NCBI GenBank assembly: GCA_025062375.1
Contig: JANXAG010000011.1
Coordinates: 1-55,089 of the forward strand
Length of the DNA stretch: 55,089 bases
Direction of reading: 5' to 3'
From: Anaerolineae bacterium
Lineage (GTDB): Bacteria > Chloroflexota > Anaerolineae > SpSt-600
A model generated the notes under the pieces. It did not search any database. It saw only the letters and a list, made by a program, of their open reading frames with translations, and was not told the DNA's origin. A program made the translations under genes and the position numbers. Within the stretch, counting starts at the first letter, position 1, and each line of letters opens with the position of its first letter. Shown here one piece after another: positions 7,613 to 16,474 of this stretch.

Positions 7613-8959
7613 ATGACCAGAAACATGACGCCTGAAGAAGTCCTGCGCCAGGTAAAAGAGGAAGACATAAAATTCATCGTCCTGCAATTCACCGATATAA
7701 TGGGTTCGGTAAAAAGCGCTACAATCCCAGCAAAACGCCTTGAAGAAGTTCTTGAACGAGGAATATGGTTTGACGGCTCCTCAGTGGAAGGGTTCGCCCG
7801 CATATACGAAAGCGACATGCTACTTGTGCCCGACCCCTCAACCTTCTGCATTCTACCCTGGGAGCCCGAAAATATGCGCAAAGCACGCCTCCTCTGCGAT
7901 GTCTACACCCCTGATTACAAACCTTTTGAAGGAGACCCGCGCTATATCCTCAAAAGGGCGCTCCAGAAGGCAAAAGATATGGGCTACACCTACAACGTAG
8001 GAGCCGAAATTGAATTTTTCCTCTTCAAAATGAACGATTTCCCCAAACCTCAACCCGTCCCCCACGACGTCGGAGGCTATTTTGACTTCTCCCCAAGGGA
8101 CCAGGCCGCAGTAGTTCGGTCTGAAATAATCTCTATGCTCCACATTATGGGAATTGACATGGAAATGGATCACCACGAAGTATCCCCCGGCCAGCACGAA
8201 GTGGACATCCGCTACTCCGATGCCCTCACGGCCGCTGATAACGTAATAACCACCAAATACGTGATAAGGGCCGTAGCCCAGGCCCACAACCTCCACGCTT
8301 CCTTCATGCCTAAACCTATCTTTGGGATAAATGGCTCCGGAATGCACACACACCAGAGCCTCTTCACCCTGGATGGACGCAATGCCTTCCACGACTCAGA
8401 CGATAAATATAAGCTTTCAAAGCTGGCTTACCACTTCATAGCAGGGCAGCTGGAGAACGCCAGAGCTCTATCTGCAGTTGTGGCCCCCACCGTTAACTCA
8501 TATAAGCGCCTCGTCCCCGGATATGAAGCCCCTGTTTACATATGCTGGGGCAGGATAAACCGCTCGGCTCTCATCAGGGTCCCCGCCTTTCCTCAGGGCA
8601 AAGAAAACTCCACACGGATAGAACTGCGGTGCCCAGACCCCAGCTGCAACCCTTACTTAGCTTTCGCAGTAATGCTTCACGCCGGTCTTGAAGGCATTGA
8701 GAAAGGATTATGGCCACCAGATCCTGTGGAGGAAGATGTTTACCACTTTGACGACTCCCGTCTTAAAGAGCGATACATCCGAACCCTTCCCGGCTCCCTC
8801 GCCGAAGCCCTGGATGAAATGGAGAAAAGCGAGCTTGTGAAAAAGGCCCTCGGAGAACACACCTTCAAGCGCTTCCTGGAAGCCAAGCGGAAAGAATGGG
8901 ATGACTACCGGATAAGAGTGACTGATTGGGAGCTGCACAGATATTTCTTTATCCTCTAA
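7613..8959 (+). CDS. glnA: Glutamine synthetase, type I
   Basis: The 448-residue enzyme makes glutamine from glutamate, ammonia and ATP and is the main route of ammonium assimilation. The N-terminal beta-grasp domain contains FDGSSVEGFARI. The catalytic domain contains EIEFFLF, the metal ligands around EVSPGQHEVDIRY, NGSGMHTHQSLF, the ATP/glutamate-binding NSYKRLVPGYEAP and RIELRCPDPSCNPYLA. The length and the lack of an obvious adenylylation-type tyrosine loop place it near the shorter GSI-alpha group, which is controlled by feedback rather than by GlnE. An AAAAGGAGGT ribosome site precedes the ATG. Regulation may occur at the leader hairpin. Confidence 0.97.
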   Translation: MTRNMTPEEVLRQVKEEDIKFIVLQFTDIMGSVKSATIPAKRLEEVLERGIWFDGSSVEGFARIYESDMLLVPDPSTFCILPWEPENMRKARLLCDVYTPDYKPFEGDPRYILKRALQKAKDMGYTYNVGAEIEFFLFKMNDFPKPQPVPHDVGGYFDFSPRDQAAVVRSEIISMLHIMGIDMEMDHHEVSPGQHEVDIRYSDALTAADNVITTKYVIRAVAQAHNLHASFMPKPIFGINGSGMHTHQSLFTLDGRNAFHDSDDKYKLSKLAYHFIAGQLENARALSAVVAPTVNSYKRLVPGYEAPVYICWGRINRSALIRVPAFPQGKENSTRIELRCPDPSCNPYLAFAVMLHAGLEGIEKGLWPPDPVEEDVYHFDDSRLKERYIRTLPGSLAEALDEMEKSELVKKALGEHTFKRFLEAKRKEWDDYRIRVTDWELHRYFFIL

Positions 8960-8983
8960 ACCGCAAACCCCCGGAGGGGAAAA

Positions 8984-9397
8984 ATGAAAGCTTACACCAA
9001 GTACTTAACCTTTAACACTACCCACAGGACGCAGCTGGTTCACATAACTCCTCAGGTTGAGGAAGCAGTCAGAGAAAGCGGAATAAAGGAGGGTTTTGTA
9101 CTGGTCTCCGCCATGCATATCACCGCCGGCGTTATAGTTAACGATGATGAGGAAGGATTCTTCAGAGATTTCTGGGAGCTAATGGATAAGCTTGCCCCTT
9201 ACCGTTCCGATTACCATCACAATGCCACCGGGGAGGACAATGGCGACGCCCACCTCCGCTCTGTTCTGGTGCATCACCAAGTCATAGTGCCCGTCACTAA
9301 CGGCAGGCTGGATTTGGGGCCATGGCAGCGCATCTTCTACGCCGAGTTTGACGGCAGACGTCCCAAAAGGCTTATCATCAAAGTCCTGGGAGAATAG
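8984..9397 (+). CDS. YjbQ/UPF0047 family protein (secondary thiamine-phosphate synthase family)
   Basis: The 137-residue length is typical of the family. Conserved signatures are [33 protein letters not shown] and the C-terminal [20 protein letters not shown]. coli YjbQ shows weak thiamine-phosphate synthase activity, hence the family name; the true role is not settled. It lies 24 bp after glnA in the same direction, with a CGGAGGGG ribosome site, so the two are probably co-transcribed. A link to nitrogen assimilation is only positional. Confidence 0.9.
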   Translation: MKAYTKYLTFNTTHRTQLVHITPQVEEAVRESGIKEGFVLVSAMHITAGVIVNDDEEGFFRDFWELMDKLAPYRSDYHHNATGEDNGDAHLRSVLVHHQVIVPVTNGRLDLGPWQRIFYAEFDGRRPKRLIIKVLGE

Positions 9398-9406
9398 GGA
9401 GAACCT

Positions 9407-9637
9407 TTAACGCCTCAACCTCAGGATGAGGTTCAGTATTATAGTCAGTAAAAGGCTGAGAAGGATAGAAGTGGCCAGCGGGATGTAACAGCCGAAATTT
9501 TCTCGTCTGATAATTATATCGCCTGGCAGATGGCCAAAGTGAGGCAAACGCCCTGCTAGAATGAGGAATAACCCCATGAGAATTACCAGAAAACCCATGA
9601 GCAGGAGAAGCTTGCCCATCTCCTCAAAACCCTGCAT
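9407..9637 (-). CDS. DUF2905 family small membrane protein
   Basis: The 76-residue protein has two transmembrane helices (about 7-30 and 49-72). They are separated by the family signature GRLPHFGHLPGDIIIRREN, a polar loop with a conserved PGDI motif. DUF2905 proteins are widespread in bacteria and have no known function. The gene is on the minus strand, 70 bp downstream of the DUF116-like gene and convergent with the YjbQ gene (9-bp gap). It could be the last gene of the STAND operon or a separate unit. Confidence 0.88.
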   Translation of the reverse strand: MQGFEEMGKLLLLMGFLVILMGLFLILAGRLPHFGHLPGDIIIRRENFGCYIPLATSILLSLLLTIILNLILRLRR

Positions 9638-9707
9638 ACCCCCTCCCGCTACTACTGCAGTTATGCTTCTTTAAAAATACCACAAGCCCACTCCTGAGGC
9701 AAAACCC

Positions 9708-10397
9708 TCAGGTTTCAAGAGAGAAATTCCTAAGGAATTCTTCCCCTTCACGGCTAACGGCGGTCTGCTCTGGCTTTACACCCTTATCCGCCATCAGCCA
9801 GGCTTCGTAATCGGAACAGGCTCCTTCAGCAAAAGTGAGAATAAATCCCCTAAGGCCACAAATCAAGCAGGCCAAAGCGAAGGGGTGGAGGGAATAGGGG
9901 CAAACGAAGGCCAGAATTCGAGAGGGGCCTTTTCCCTCCAGAGCGGGGAGCAGAAGGTCCTGCCCTATCCTCAGGGCGCTCGTCATCACGTATACTTTGG
10001 CTCCAAGCTTGAGGCCGGCTGAGATGAGATTTTTGATGGAGCAAAACTCAAAGCAGGACTGGGGAAGGAGGCAAGAAGGGCTGAAACGTCCCGCCGGGCA
10101 GTTAAAAGGCTTCTGACAGTACCCCGGAGCTATTATCAGGTTCTTCTGATCCCTGAAAAAATCTTCCGGACTATCGGACCCGAGGAAATTGACGGCCCTG
10201 TCCAGCAAGTTTCTCTTCACAAGTTTTCGGTACTTAAGGAGGCCTCTCAAAGTGGCTAAAGGATGACGTAAGACCACATGCTTCAAAAACCAGAGGCCAT
10301 AAGGGCGAGATAAGCTTCGGAAAGAAAATTCCCAAACCTTAAAGCCCAGGAAAGCACGCCTGTCAAGCTGGCGGAAGAAACTCAATGGAACCCCCAT
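9708..10397 (-). CDS. Cysteine-rich DUF116-like protein
   Basis: The 229-residue protein has a central cluster of cysteines: PGYCQKPFNCPAG, then PSCLLPQSCFEFCSIKNL, a Cys in AFVCP and further Cys at ALACLICG. The order (Cys-Cys-Pro-Ala, a Cys cluster, then an alpha/beta stretch with a late ACP-like Cys) resembles DUF116 proteins, which look like Fe-S or zinc proteins of unknown role, but the match is divergent. The start lies 6 bp after the stop of the giant cyclase gene with no clear ribosome site. This implies translational coupling and places it in the same operon as the two STAND genes. Confidence 0.55.
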   Translation of the reverse strand: MGVPLSFFRQLDRRAFLGFKVWEFSFRSLSRPYGLWFLKHVVLRHPLATLRGLLKYRKLVKRNLLDRAVNFLGSDSPEDFFRDQKNLIIAPGYCQKPFNCPAGRFSPSCLLPQSCFEFCSIKNLISAGLKLGAKVYVMTSALRIGQDLLLPALEGKGPSRILAFVCPYSLHPFALACLICGLRGFILTFAEGACSDYEAWLMADKGVKPEQTAVSREGEEFLRNFSLET

Positions 10398-10403
10398 TTT
10401 ACA

Positions 10404-13400
10404 TCAGCGAGAAGGGCTTTCCTCAGTTTCAACGGCTAACTTGTAGACTTTAAGAGGAGTTTCAAAGCCCTTTATGATAAGGGGGGTTGGCATAGGCTGA
10501 AGGGGAAACTGCCCCTTGACACGCTGGGCAGTAGCTTCATCCATCAAGATTTCCCCCAAAGGCTTGCTTCGGGCCGAAAGGCGAGAAGCCAATATTACAG
10601 GAGTGCCAGCTATAATGCTTTCGGACCACACAGTATCAAACATTACAGGCCCCGTGCTTATCCCTATTCCAAGCCTGTGTTCGCGTAGCTCTGGGTATTT
10701 ATCAAGCCAGCGTTCCACAAGGCGAGAGAAAGCTGCCTGCATTTTGGGGGCCACCCTCAGGGCTTCTTCTGGTTCCTTGAAGACCACCAAAATCTGATCT
10801 CCGGTATACTGCTTTATAACCCCCCTGGCTCCCACTGCCTCTGTCATTTCCAGGTAAAATTCCCTTATGAACCTCAGGGTAGCCTTGGGGCCCAGAAGCA
10901 TGGCCAGCTGGGTGGAAGCCTGGACATCAGCTATGAGAATGGTTAAAATCTGCTCCAGCTCGGCTGAGGGTTTCCCTTCAGGTGAGGATACCATCCTGAT
11001 AAGAGGAGAATGAGCTGCCTGCTCCTCCAGTATCCTGCTTATATCTCTCTGCAAGCGCTCGTTCCTGGTCTGAACCAATCTCTCCATTGCGGAAGGAAGC
11101 GAGGCCATGACTTCGTTAAAATCTTCCCTGTTCAAAACCCAGCCTTTCACAGGGGTAAGAGCCACCACTGAAGCCGTTCGGATAGGAGTTTCCTCTAAGA
11201 GGGCAATTTCCCCAAAATAACTCCCGGGGCCGAGGATGCCAAGGGTTACCTTTCGCCCCTCCAGGCCGTAGATGTAAACCTCAACCTTGCCTTCAGCAAT
11301 AAAATAAAAAGTGGAACCCAGTTCCCCCTGCCTGATTATTACCTCACCGCTCTTGAAATTTACAGGTTTGAGGCGCTCGGCCAGGAGAAGCAATTTTTCC
11401 AGAGGGACATCCCGGAGGAAATAGACTTGCCTCAAGAAAGAGAGAACAGGGGTAGCAAGGGCTTTATCCATCATTTCCAGTTGGACTCTGGCTTCCTCGT
11501 AGTCAGGTTTGAGGGTGAAGGCCCGCCTGAAAGCCCCGAAGGCTCTTTCATATTCTCCCAGGGCTTTGTAGGCAAGACCCAGGTTGTAATGATGGTGGGG
11601 ATTACCCGGTTCCAGGGAAGTGGTTTGGAGGAAGTTAGTGATGGCCTTGGTGTAATCCCCGTTTTCGTAGTAGATAATGCCCAGAAGGTTGTAAGCATCC
11701 ACCAGACCGGGGTAAAGTTCTATGGCTTTTCTTAGAGCTTCTATGGCCAGATCTCTCTGCCCCAAAGCCCGGCGTATCCAGCCCACTTCGTAATAGGCAT
11801 AGTAGAGGTCGGGATTCAGGCGCAGGGATTCCAGCAGATGTTCTATCGCTCCCATAAAATCGCCCGCAAGCTCGCAAGCCATCCCCCACACCAGGTGGAA
11901 TAGAGCTTTATCCCCTTCCTGCCGGACAACTTCGCTTTCAAGCTTTTCTATATCCCCCTCCGAAAGGATACTGGAAAGACAAGAAGCTGCCAGCCAGAGA
12001 CGATTGGGGTCAGAGCCATCCTGAATTATCTCCCTGTAGGTGGAAGCTCTGTAGGGGGTAAGGCCAAACAGGCAAATGGCCACTCCAGACCAGTACGCTA
12101 TGTCTTCAGGGCTTGCAAGATACCAGGATATGGGTTCTCCCCGCTTGAGGAGGCCAAGGGCAGCAAAGTATTCCCGCACTGAGTGATGCATGAACTCCAC
12201 CATGTCTCTGTCCCTGGAAAGGCGCAGGAGGCCGCTGTAAAGAAGCCCTTCCAGGATCTCCTGAGCTGAAGCTTTCACATTCATCCCGAAGGTGGTTTCC
12301 CTTATGAGCCAGTAAACCCTTTCCCGGTGAATGGACTCGGCTTTTTCCCTCTGCATTGTGAGGCCAAGGTAGGCGAGGACCTCCCAGCTCACCTCTACCG
12401 CTACTTTACCTCTTGTTCTGCCCAGTATAATCCACCACTCTGTTTCAGTCCGACGCAGGAGGTTTTCAGCGAATTTCTGAAACAGAAGCCCTCTGTTGCG
12501 GGGAAACATTTCGTCAGTGAAGGATATCCTGGTAAGCATGGAAAGGGCCAGCGGGTTGGAGGATAACTCCCTGAGAGCGGGATCAGTCTTTATGATTTGT
12601 GCGAGTTTTCGCCCCCTTTCCTCTCCCAGATATGTAGTAACGTAAAGGTCAATGTCTTCTTCTCTCAGGCCCTGGAGCAGGAAAGAGGGGAAGCGGCCTG
12701 CCAGGGCTTCGTCGTAGAACCGGCTTGTAAGGATAAAGCGGTGGTCCCGGTAGCGGTGAAGGAACTGGTCCAGAGCTGGCCTGGACTCCGGAGGCATCTC
12801 GTTTAATCCATCGAGGATGAAAAGAAAACGAGCCCTTTTCCGGTCCATTAACTCTAAGGCTTCGGGGCTCTGGCGGAGAAGTTCTTCCAGGTCTTTCAAA
12901 TCCTTTATCTCTTTAAGGCCATAGGTTTGGAACTGGCTCAGGACGAGCTCTTCTAGCTGGTGGGTTCGGCGGAGCAGATGAAGGCGGATGAAGACCGGGA
13001 TTAGCAATGGTCGGCGGGTTTCTTCATCGTGGCGTTCCCAGGCTTTACGGGCCAGAAGCCAAGTAAGATGCTTTACTACAGTGGTCTTTCCGGCCCCTGG
13101 TTCCCCCAGGAGAATAGCGGATTCCCCCTTTTCCAGGATAGAGATAACGTCCTGACTTTCTCCAGCTGGTCCACGGCGTAGAAAGGCGTGGAAACGGACT
13201 TTGGCTTCTGCTAAGGGAATAGCTCTGAGGGGAATGTAGAGCTCGTTCCAGATGGAAAAATCAGGATCTTCCAGAAGGCTCTGGAGGTAGCGTTTCAGAG
13301 GCGGGAGTTTAGCCCTCTTAATAGCCCCGGTGGGGAGACTTTCAAATCGAAAAAGCATTCCCTTCCAGGTCCAGAAATCGGGGGCTTCCCGGGCCATTTT

Positions 13401-13841
13401 GTCCACAAAATCGCTCGTAGCCCAGAGGATTATGGGCTGACGGATAATAGTGGTGGCATCGCGGAACAAGTTTAACCAGAGGAGGAATTTTTCCTGGTCC
13501 TCTTCCGCGAGTTTTTCCAGCCCATACACAAAGAACACTATGTTCTCGTATTTTCCTGAAAGCTCCAGTTCCTTAAAGCCAGACCTATCCGTCAGGTTCC
13601 TGAGGACCCGAACCAGGTTCAAGTCCTCCTCAGTTATTTCCACGGGGTAAAGGTATATGTTCATTTCCCGGAAGCGCTTTTCAAAGTAGCGGAAGAGGCG
13701 TTCCCTCAGTTCCAGGTCATCGCATTCAGCAGTGGCGATGCCTCCAAGCCTGCTCATGCGAACCATGGATAGAAGAAGTTTTATCTGCTCCGGGTAGCGT
13801 TTTTCAATGGGATCACTGAAGCTTTCCTTCACCGGGCTCAT
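10404..13841 (-). CDS. NACHT (STAND) ATPase with TPRs, cyclic-nucleotide-binding domain and class III nucleotidyl cyclase-like domain
   Basis: The protein has 1145 residues. The N-terminal module (1 to about 175) looks like a P-loop-less ATPase relative and ends in the motif APDFWTWKG. The NACHT domain spans about 235-560, with Walker A GEPGAGKTT (246-254) and Walker B FLFILDGLNE (Asp344). About four TPRs lie at 645-795 and a cNMP-binding domain at about 810-915 (GELGSTFYF, PGSYFGEIALLEE). A short helical linker leads to a class III cyclase domain (about 966-1110) with both metal Asp residues (Asp972 and Asp1015). The usual purine-selecting Lys reads Gln1011, and the transition-state Asn reads Ile1083 while Arg1087 is kept. 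The domain may therefore have altered specificity or be a sensor. The gene overlaps the upstream ATPase gene by 4 bp. No transmembrane helix is seen, so it is cytosolic. Confidence 0.88.
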   Translation of the reverse strand: MSPVKESFSDPIEKRYPEQIKLLLSMVRMSRLGGIATAECDDLELRERLFRYFEKRFREMNIYLYPVEITEEDLNLVRVLRNLTDRSGFKELELSGKYENIVFFVYGLEKLAEEDQEKFLLWLNLFRDATTIIRQPIILWATSDFVDKMAREAPDFWTWKGMLFRFESLPTGAIKRAKLPPLKRYLQSLLEDPDFSIWNELYIPLRAIPLAEAKVRFHAFLRRGPAGESQDVISILEKGESAILLGEPGAGKTTVVKHLTWLLARKAWERHDEETRRPLLIPVFIRLHLLRRTHQLEELVLSQFQTYGLKEIKDLKDLEELLRQSPEALELMDRKRARFLFILDGLNEMPPESRPALDQFLHRYRDHRFILTSRFYDEALAGRFPSFLLQGLREEDIDLYVTTYLGEERGRKLAQIIKTDPALRELSSNPLALSMLTRISFTDEMFPRNRGLLFQKFAENLLRRTETEWWIILGRTRGKVAVEVSWEVLAYLGLTMQREKAESIHRERVYWLIRETTFGMNVKASAQEILEGLLYSGLLRLSRDRDMVEFMHHSVREYFAALGLLKRGEPISWYLASPEDIAYWSGVAICLFGLTPYRASTYREIIQDGSDPNRLWLAASCLSSILSEGDIEKLESEVVRQEGDKALFHLVWGMACELAGDFMGAIEHLLESLRLNPDLYYAYYEVGWIRRALGQRDLAIEALRKAIELYPGLVDAYNLLGIIYYENGDYTKAITNFLQTTSLEPGNPHHHYNLGLAYKALGEYERAFGAFRRAFTLKPDYEEARVQLEMMDKALATPVLSFLRQVYFLRDVPLEKLLLLAERLKPVNFKSGEVIIRQGELGSTFYFIAEGKVEVYIYGLEGRKVTLGILGPGSYFGEIALLEETPIRTASVVALTPVKGWVLNREDFNEVMASLPSAMERLVQTRNERLQRDISRILEEQAAHSPLIRMVSSPEGKPSAELEQILTILIADVQASTQLAMLLGPKATLRFIREFYLEMTEAVGARGVIKQYTGDQILVVFKEPEEALRVAPKMQAAFSRLVERWLDKYPELREHRLGIGISTGPVMFDTVWSESIIAGTPVILASRLSARSKPLGEILMDEATAQRVKGQFPLQPMPTPLIIKGFETPLKVYKLAVETEESPSR

Positions 13842-15142
13842 ATTAACCCCTTTTCCTCAAGTAAAAGTTCCACCACCGGGTGGACATCATACCAGTAGTT
13901 TCCATTGGAATACTCCAGAACACATAGGGACTGAAGGTATTCCCAGGCGTTTTCCAGGCTGGGGCATTCTTTAAGCTCGTAGACCCTTTTGAGGTTGAGG
14001 TAATCTTCGTGAGAGAGGCGCCGGGAGTAATCTTTCTTGAACTCGTTTATAACCCAGTCCACGACTTCGTGGCTTATCCTGGGGAGATTGAAGGTGGCAC
14101 AATAGAGGCAACTATCCTGCACCATTTTCACCAGGTGGCGAGCAACCCCTCCACTGGCCAGGGCCAAGCGTCGGACCACCCCATCCTCAAAAAGCTGTGG
14201 GTGGACTCTCCTGTAGACCATTTCTTCAAGCTTGGCCACACCTTCTTCGTTGACCTGGCGGTTTTCTTTCTTGAAGACGCTGAACATTGGTACCGGATAG
14301 GTTTTATAGGGTTCAAGAGCGGGCGAATCTCCCAGTTCATACATCAGGGAAACAGGAGCGGTGTAAATAGCCATACACTCCAGAAGGGTGAGGAACGGCC
14401 CTTCCTCGCGGAACACCTGAAGGGCTTCCATTCGCGGCAACTTGTCCAGATCATCAATTACCACCAGGATGTTCTTCCCGGTTATCTCTTTAACCCTCCT
14501 GACGATACCATTGACCAGGTCGCGCAACTCGGAAGCCCTCTTCCGAACGCGGAAACGGGTTTCTTCAACCTTTTCTCCCCGGCCCCTTACGCTTATTCCG
14601 ATGAGGGACATGAGGCTTAAAAGCCTCCCCAGACCCTCATTCGTGCCTACGTCCACTTCAGCCTGAAGAGTCCGGCGGGTAAAGGTTTCCACTTCTTTGT
14701 TTATCCAATCCGAAACCTTGTGGGCTTCTTCCGGAGAAAGGGCTATATCCAGTGCTTGAAGCTTGTTGTAAAGGGCCACTACTATGGAGAAAGCGATATC
14801 AGTGTAATCAATCCCTTGGAGGTCCAGGATTTCGTTTATGGAGTAAGAAACCACCAGCAACTGGTGAGAAGCGGTTTCATCCCGCTCCAGATCTCTGGTC
14901 AGGCGGTTAAGTTCAGTGGATTTTCCACACCCTACATGGCCTGAAAGGATGAACTTAGTGGAGAGACCCTTTTCGGCACCCCATATTATCTCCTTCTTGA
15001 GCAGCTCAAGCCGTGAACCCTCCTTCTCCCTGGGAACGTAAAAGCGGTCCAACTGCTGAGCCTGGAGAGGCATCCTGTAATCTGTGTTGGAATAAGCATC
15101 CAGAAAATTGCGGGCGGCAAAAGGGTAAAGGTTTTCCCCCAT
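13838..15142 (-). CDS. P-loop AAA/STAND-like ATPase
   Basis: The protein has 434 residues from the ATG at 15142, chosen because AAAGGAGG sits 5-6 bp upstream; the frame could extend 6 codons to a TTG but that would lie inside the ribosome site. Walker A is SGHVGCGKST (about 67-76) and Walker B is NILVVIDDLDKL (about 224-235). The C-terminal part has a winged-helix-like region with ASGGVARHLVKM (about 329-340), a sensor-2-like motif of ORC/STAND-type AAA proteins. No effector domain is fused. The stop overlaps the start of the 1145-residue NACHT/cyclase gene by 4 bp, so equimolar synthesis and a complex are plausible. The family is not recognised more precisely. Confidence 0.8.
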   Translation of the reverse strand: MGENLYPFAARNFLDAYSNTDYRMPLQAQQLDRFYVPREKEGSRLELLKKEIIWGAEKGLSTKFILSGHVGCGKSTELNRLTRDLERDETASHQLLVVSYSINEILDLQGIDYTDIAFSIVVALYNKLQALDIALSPEEAHKVSDWINKEVETFTRRTLQAEVDVGTNEGLGRLLSLMSLIGISVRGRGEKVEETRFRVRKRASELRDLVNGIVRRVKEITGKNILVVIDDLDKLPRMEALQVFREEGPFLTLLECMAIYTAPVSLMYELGDSPALEPYKTYPVPMFSVFKKENRQVNEEGVAKLEEMVYRRVHPQLFEDGVVRRLALASGGVARHLVKMVQDSCLYCATFNLPRISHEVVDWVINEFKKDYSRRLSHEDYLNLKRVYELKECPSLENAWEYLQSLCVLEYSNGNYWYDVHPVVELLLEEKGLI

Positions 15143-15172
15143 AATTTGCCTCCTTTGCAAATCGTTGAGGAA

Positions 15173-15181
15173 ATTATAGCA
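15173..15181 (-). promoter_or_regulatory. Extended -10 promoter for the STAND operon
   Basis: On the minus strand TGC-TATAAT (-10 at 15173-15178, TG motif at 15179-15181) lies about 30 bp before the start at 15142. The -35 region is weak (TTTTAT), so recognition would rely on the extended -10. Confidence 0.6.
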
Positions 15182-15276
15182 TGATTTTGCGGAAAATAAA
15201 AGCCTGCTGGAAACTGACGTTTGAGGAGCGCAAGTTCTGCCCGGGCAGTTTTTTAGGGATTACAGATAGTTTGAGT

Positions 15277-15305
15277 TTGCCTTTTAGCCTGGATTTATCT
15301 ATAAT
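15277..15305 (+). promoter_or_regulatory. Promoter for rpsA-clpC
   Basis: TTGCCT (15277-15282), a 17-bp spacer and TATAAT (15300-15305) predict transcription from about 15312, giving a leader of about 26 nt before the ATG at 15338. Confidence 0.75.
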
Positions 15306-15337
15306 ACTTCTTGAACCGAAAGAGGCCGGGAGGGCTT

Positions 15338-16474
15338 ATGGAAAAGTCGGAATTCTTCCACGAACTTCTGGAAATACCTCACATAGCCCCCGGAAGTATC
15401 GTCAAAGGGGTCCTTGTGAAAATATCCCCCAATGAGGTATTGGTGAACATTGGCACAAAAACTGAAGCAGTCCTTCACCACAAAGAGCTCTCAGGACCAG
15501 CCCGGGAGATACTTAAAAATTACAAAGAGGGCGATGAAATCCCTGTTTGCATTGTAAGGCCCGAGACAGACACGAGTCAGGCCGTTGTCTCCATCCTCAG
15601 GGCCAGGCTCGAGGCCGATTGGGATTACGTAGAGGAGCTCAAGCGCACAAGAGCCACCTTTGAGGCCGAAGTAGTGGATTACAACAAGGGGGGATTGCTG
15701 GTAAAGATAGGAGTCCTGAGGGGTTTCGTCCCTGTATCCCAGGTGGATCCGCTCCGGTACCGCAATCACAGGGGAAGCAACAGGACAAAAGTCCTTTCCG
15801 AATTGGTGGGGCAGAAGATAAAATTGAAAGTAATGGATGCTCAAAGAGACCAGGGCCGCCTGATCCTTTCAGAGAAATTGGCTATGGAAGAATGGCGTGA
15901 AGAGCAGAAGAACCGCCTCCTGCGAGAGCTACAGGAAGGAGATATATACACCGGAGTCGTTACGGGTATATGCGAATTCGGGGCTTTTGTGGATATCGGA
16001 GGAATTGAAGGCTTGATCCACCTATCAGAACTCTCCTGGACAAAGGTTTCCCATCCGAGTGAGGTGGTGAAAGTAGGGGATAAGGTGGAAGTTTACGTCC
16101 TGGAAGTAGATCGGGAACGAGGTAAAGTAAGCTTGAGCCTGAAGCGCATCCACCCTGAGCCCTGGAGCATGGTGGAAGAAAAATACCGGGTCGGGCAGTT
16201 TGTGGAAGGGACTGTGACAAAACTGGCTCCCTTTGGCGCTTTCGTCCAGATAGAAGATGGGATTGAAGGTCTCATCCACATATCCGAACTTTCCTTCCAG
16301 CGCATAAACCACCCTAAAGAAGTGGTAAAGGTGGGGGATGTACTGCGCTTGCAAATTATAAGCCTTGACCCCGTTCACCGCCGGATGGGCTTAAGCTTGA
16401 AGAGGGTGGCCGAGCATAATAGATCCAGCGAGGATTGGCGCAAAGATTATGAAGAGTTTTCACGGAGGGATTAA
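15338..16474 (+). CDS. rpsA: 30S ribosomal protein S1 (four S1 domains)
   Basis: The protein has 378 residues from the ATG at 15338, which has GGGAGGG upstream; an in-frame TTG at 15311 lies on the predicted transcription start and is unlikely. Four OB-fold S1 repeats are visible at about 16-85, 100-170, 185-255 and 270-345. The last two are canonical (VTGICEFGAFVDIGGIEGLIHLSELSW-type and TKLAPFGAFVQIEDGIEG). Four repeats match the shorter S1 proteins of Gram-positive and deep-branching bacteria rather than the six-repeat E. coli form. S1 helps recruit mRNA to the ribosome. The stop overlaps the clpC start (TAATG). Confidence 0.9.
   Translation: MEKSEFFHELLEIPHIAPGSIVKGVLVKISPNEVLVNIGTKTEAVLHHKELSGPAREILKNYKEGDEIPVCIVRPETDTSQAVVSILRARLEADWDYVEELKRTRATFEAEVVDYNKGGLLVKIGVLRGFVPVSQVDPLRYRNHRGSNRTKVLSELVGQKIKLKVMDAQRDQGRLILSEKLAMEEWREEQKNRLLRELQEGDIYTGVVTGICEFGAFVDIGGIEGLIHLSELSWTKVSHPSEVVKVGDKVEVYVLEVDRERGKVSLSLKRIHPEPWSMVEEKYRVGQFVEGTVTKLAPFGAFVQIEDGIEGLIHISELSFQRINHPKEVVKVGDVLRLQIISLDPVHRRMGLSLKRVAEHNRSSEDWRKDYEEFSRRD

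Noticed and set aside
15143-15160. TTG start six codons upstream for the 434-residue ATPase
   Set aside because: Those codons are the AAAGGAGG ribosome site of the ATG at 15142.
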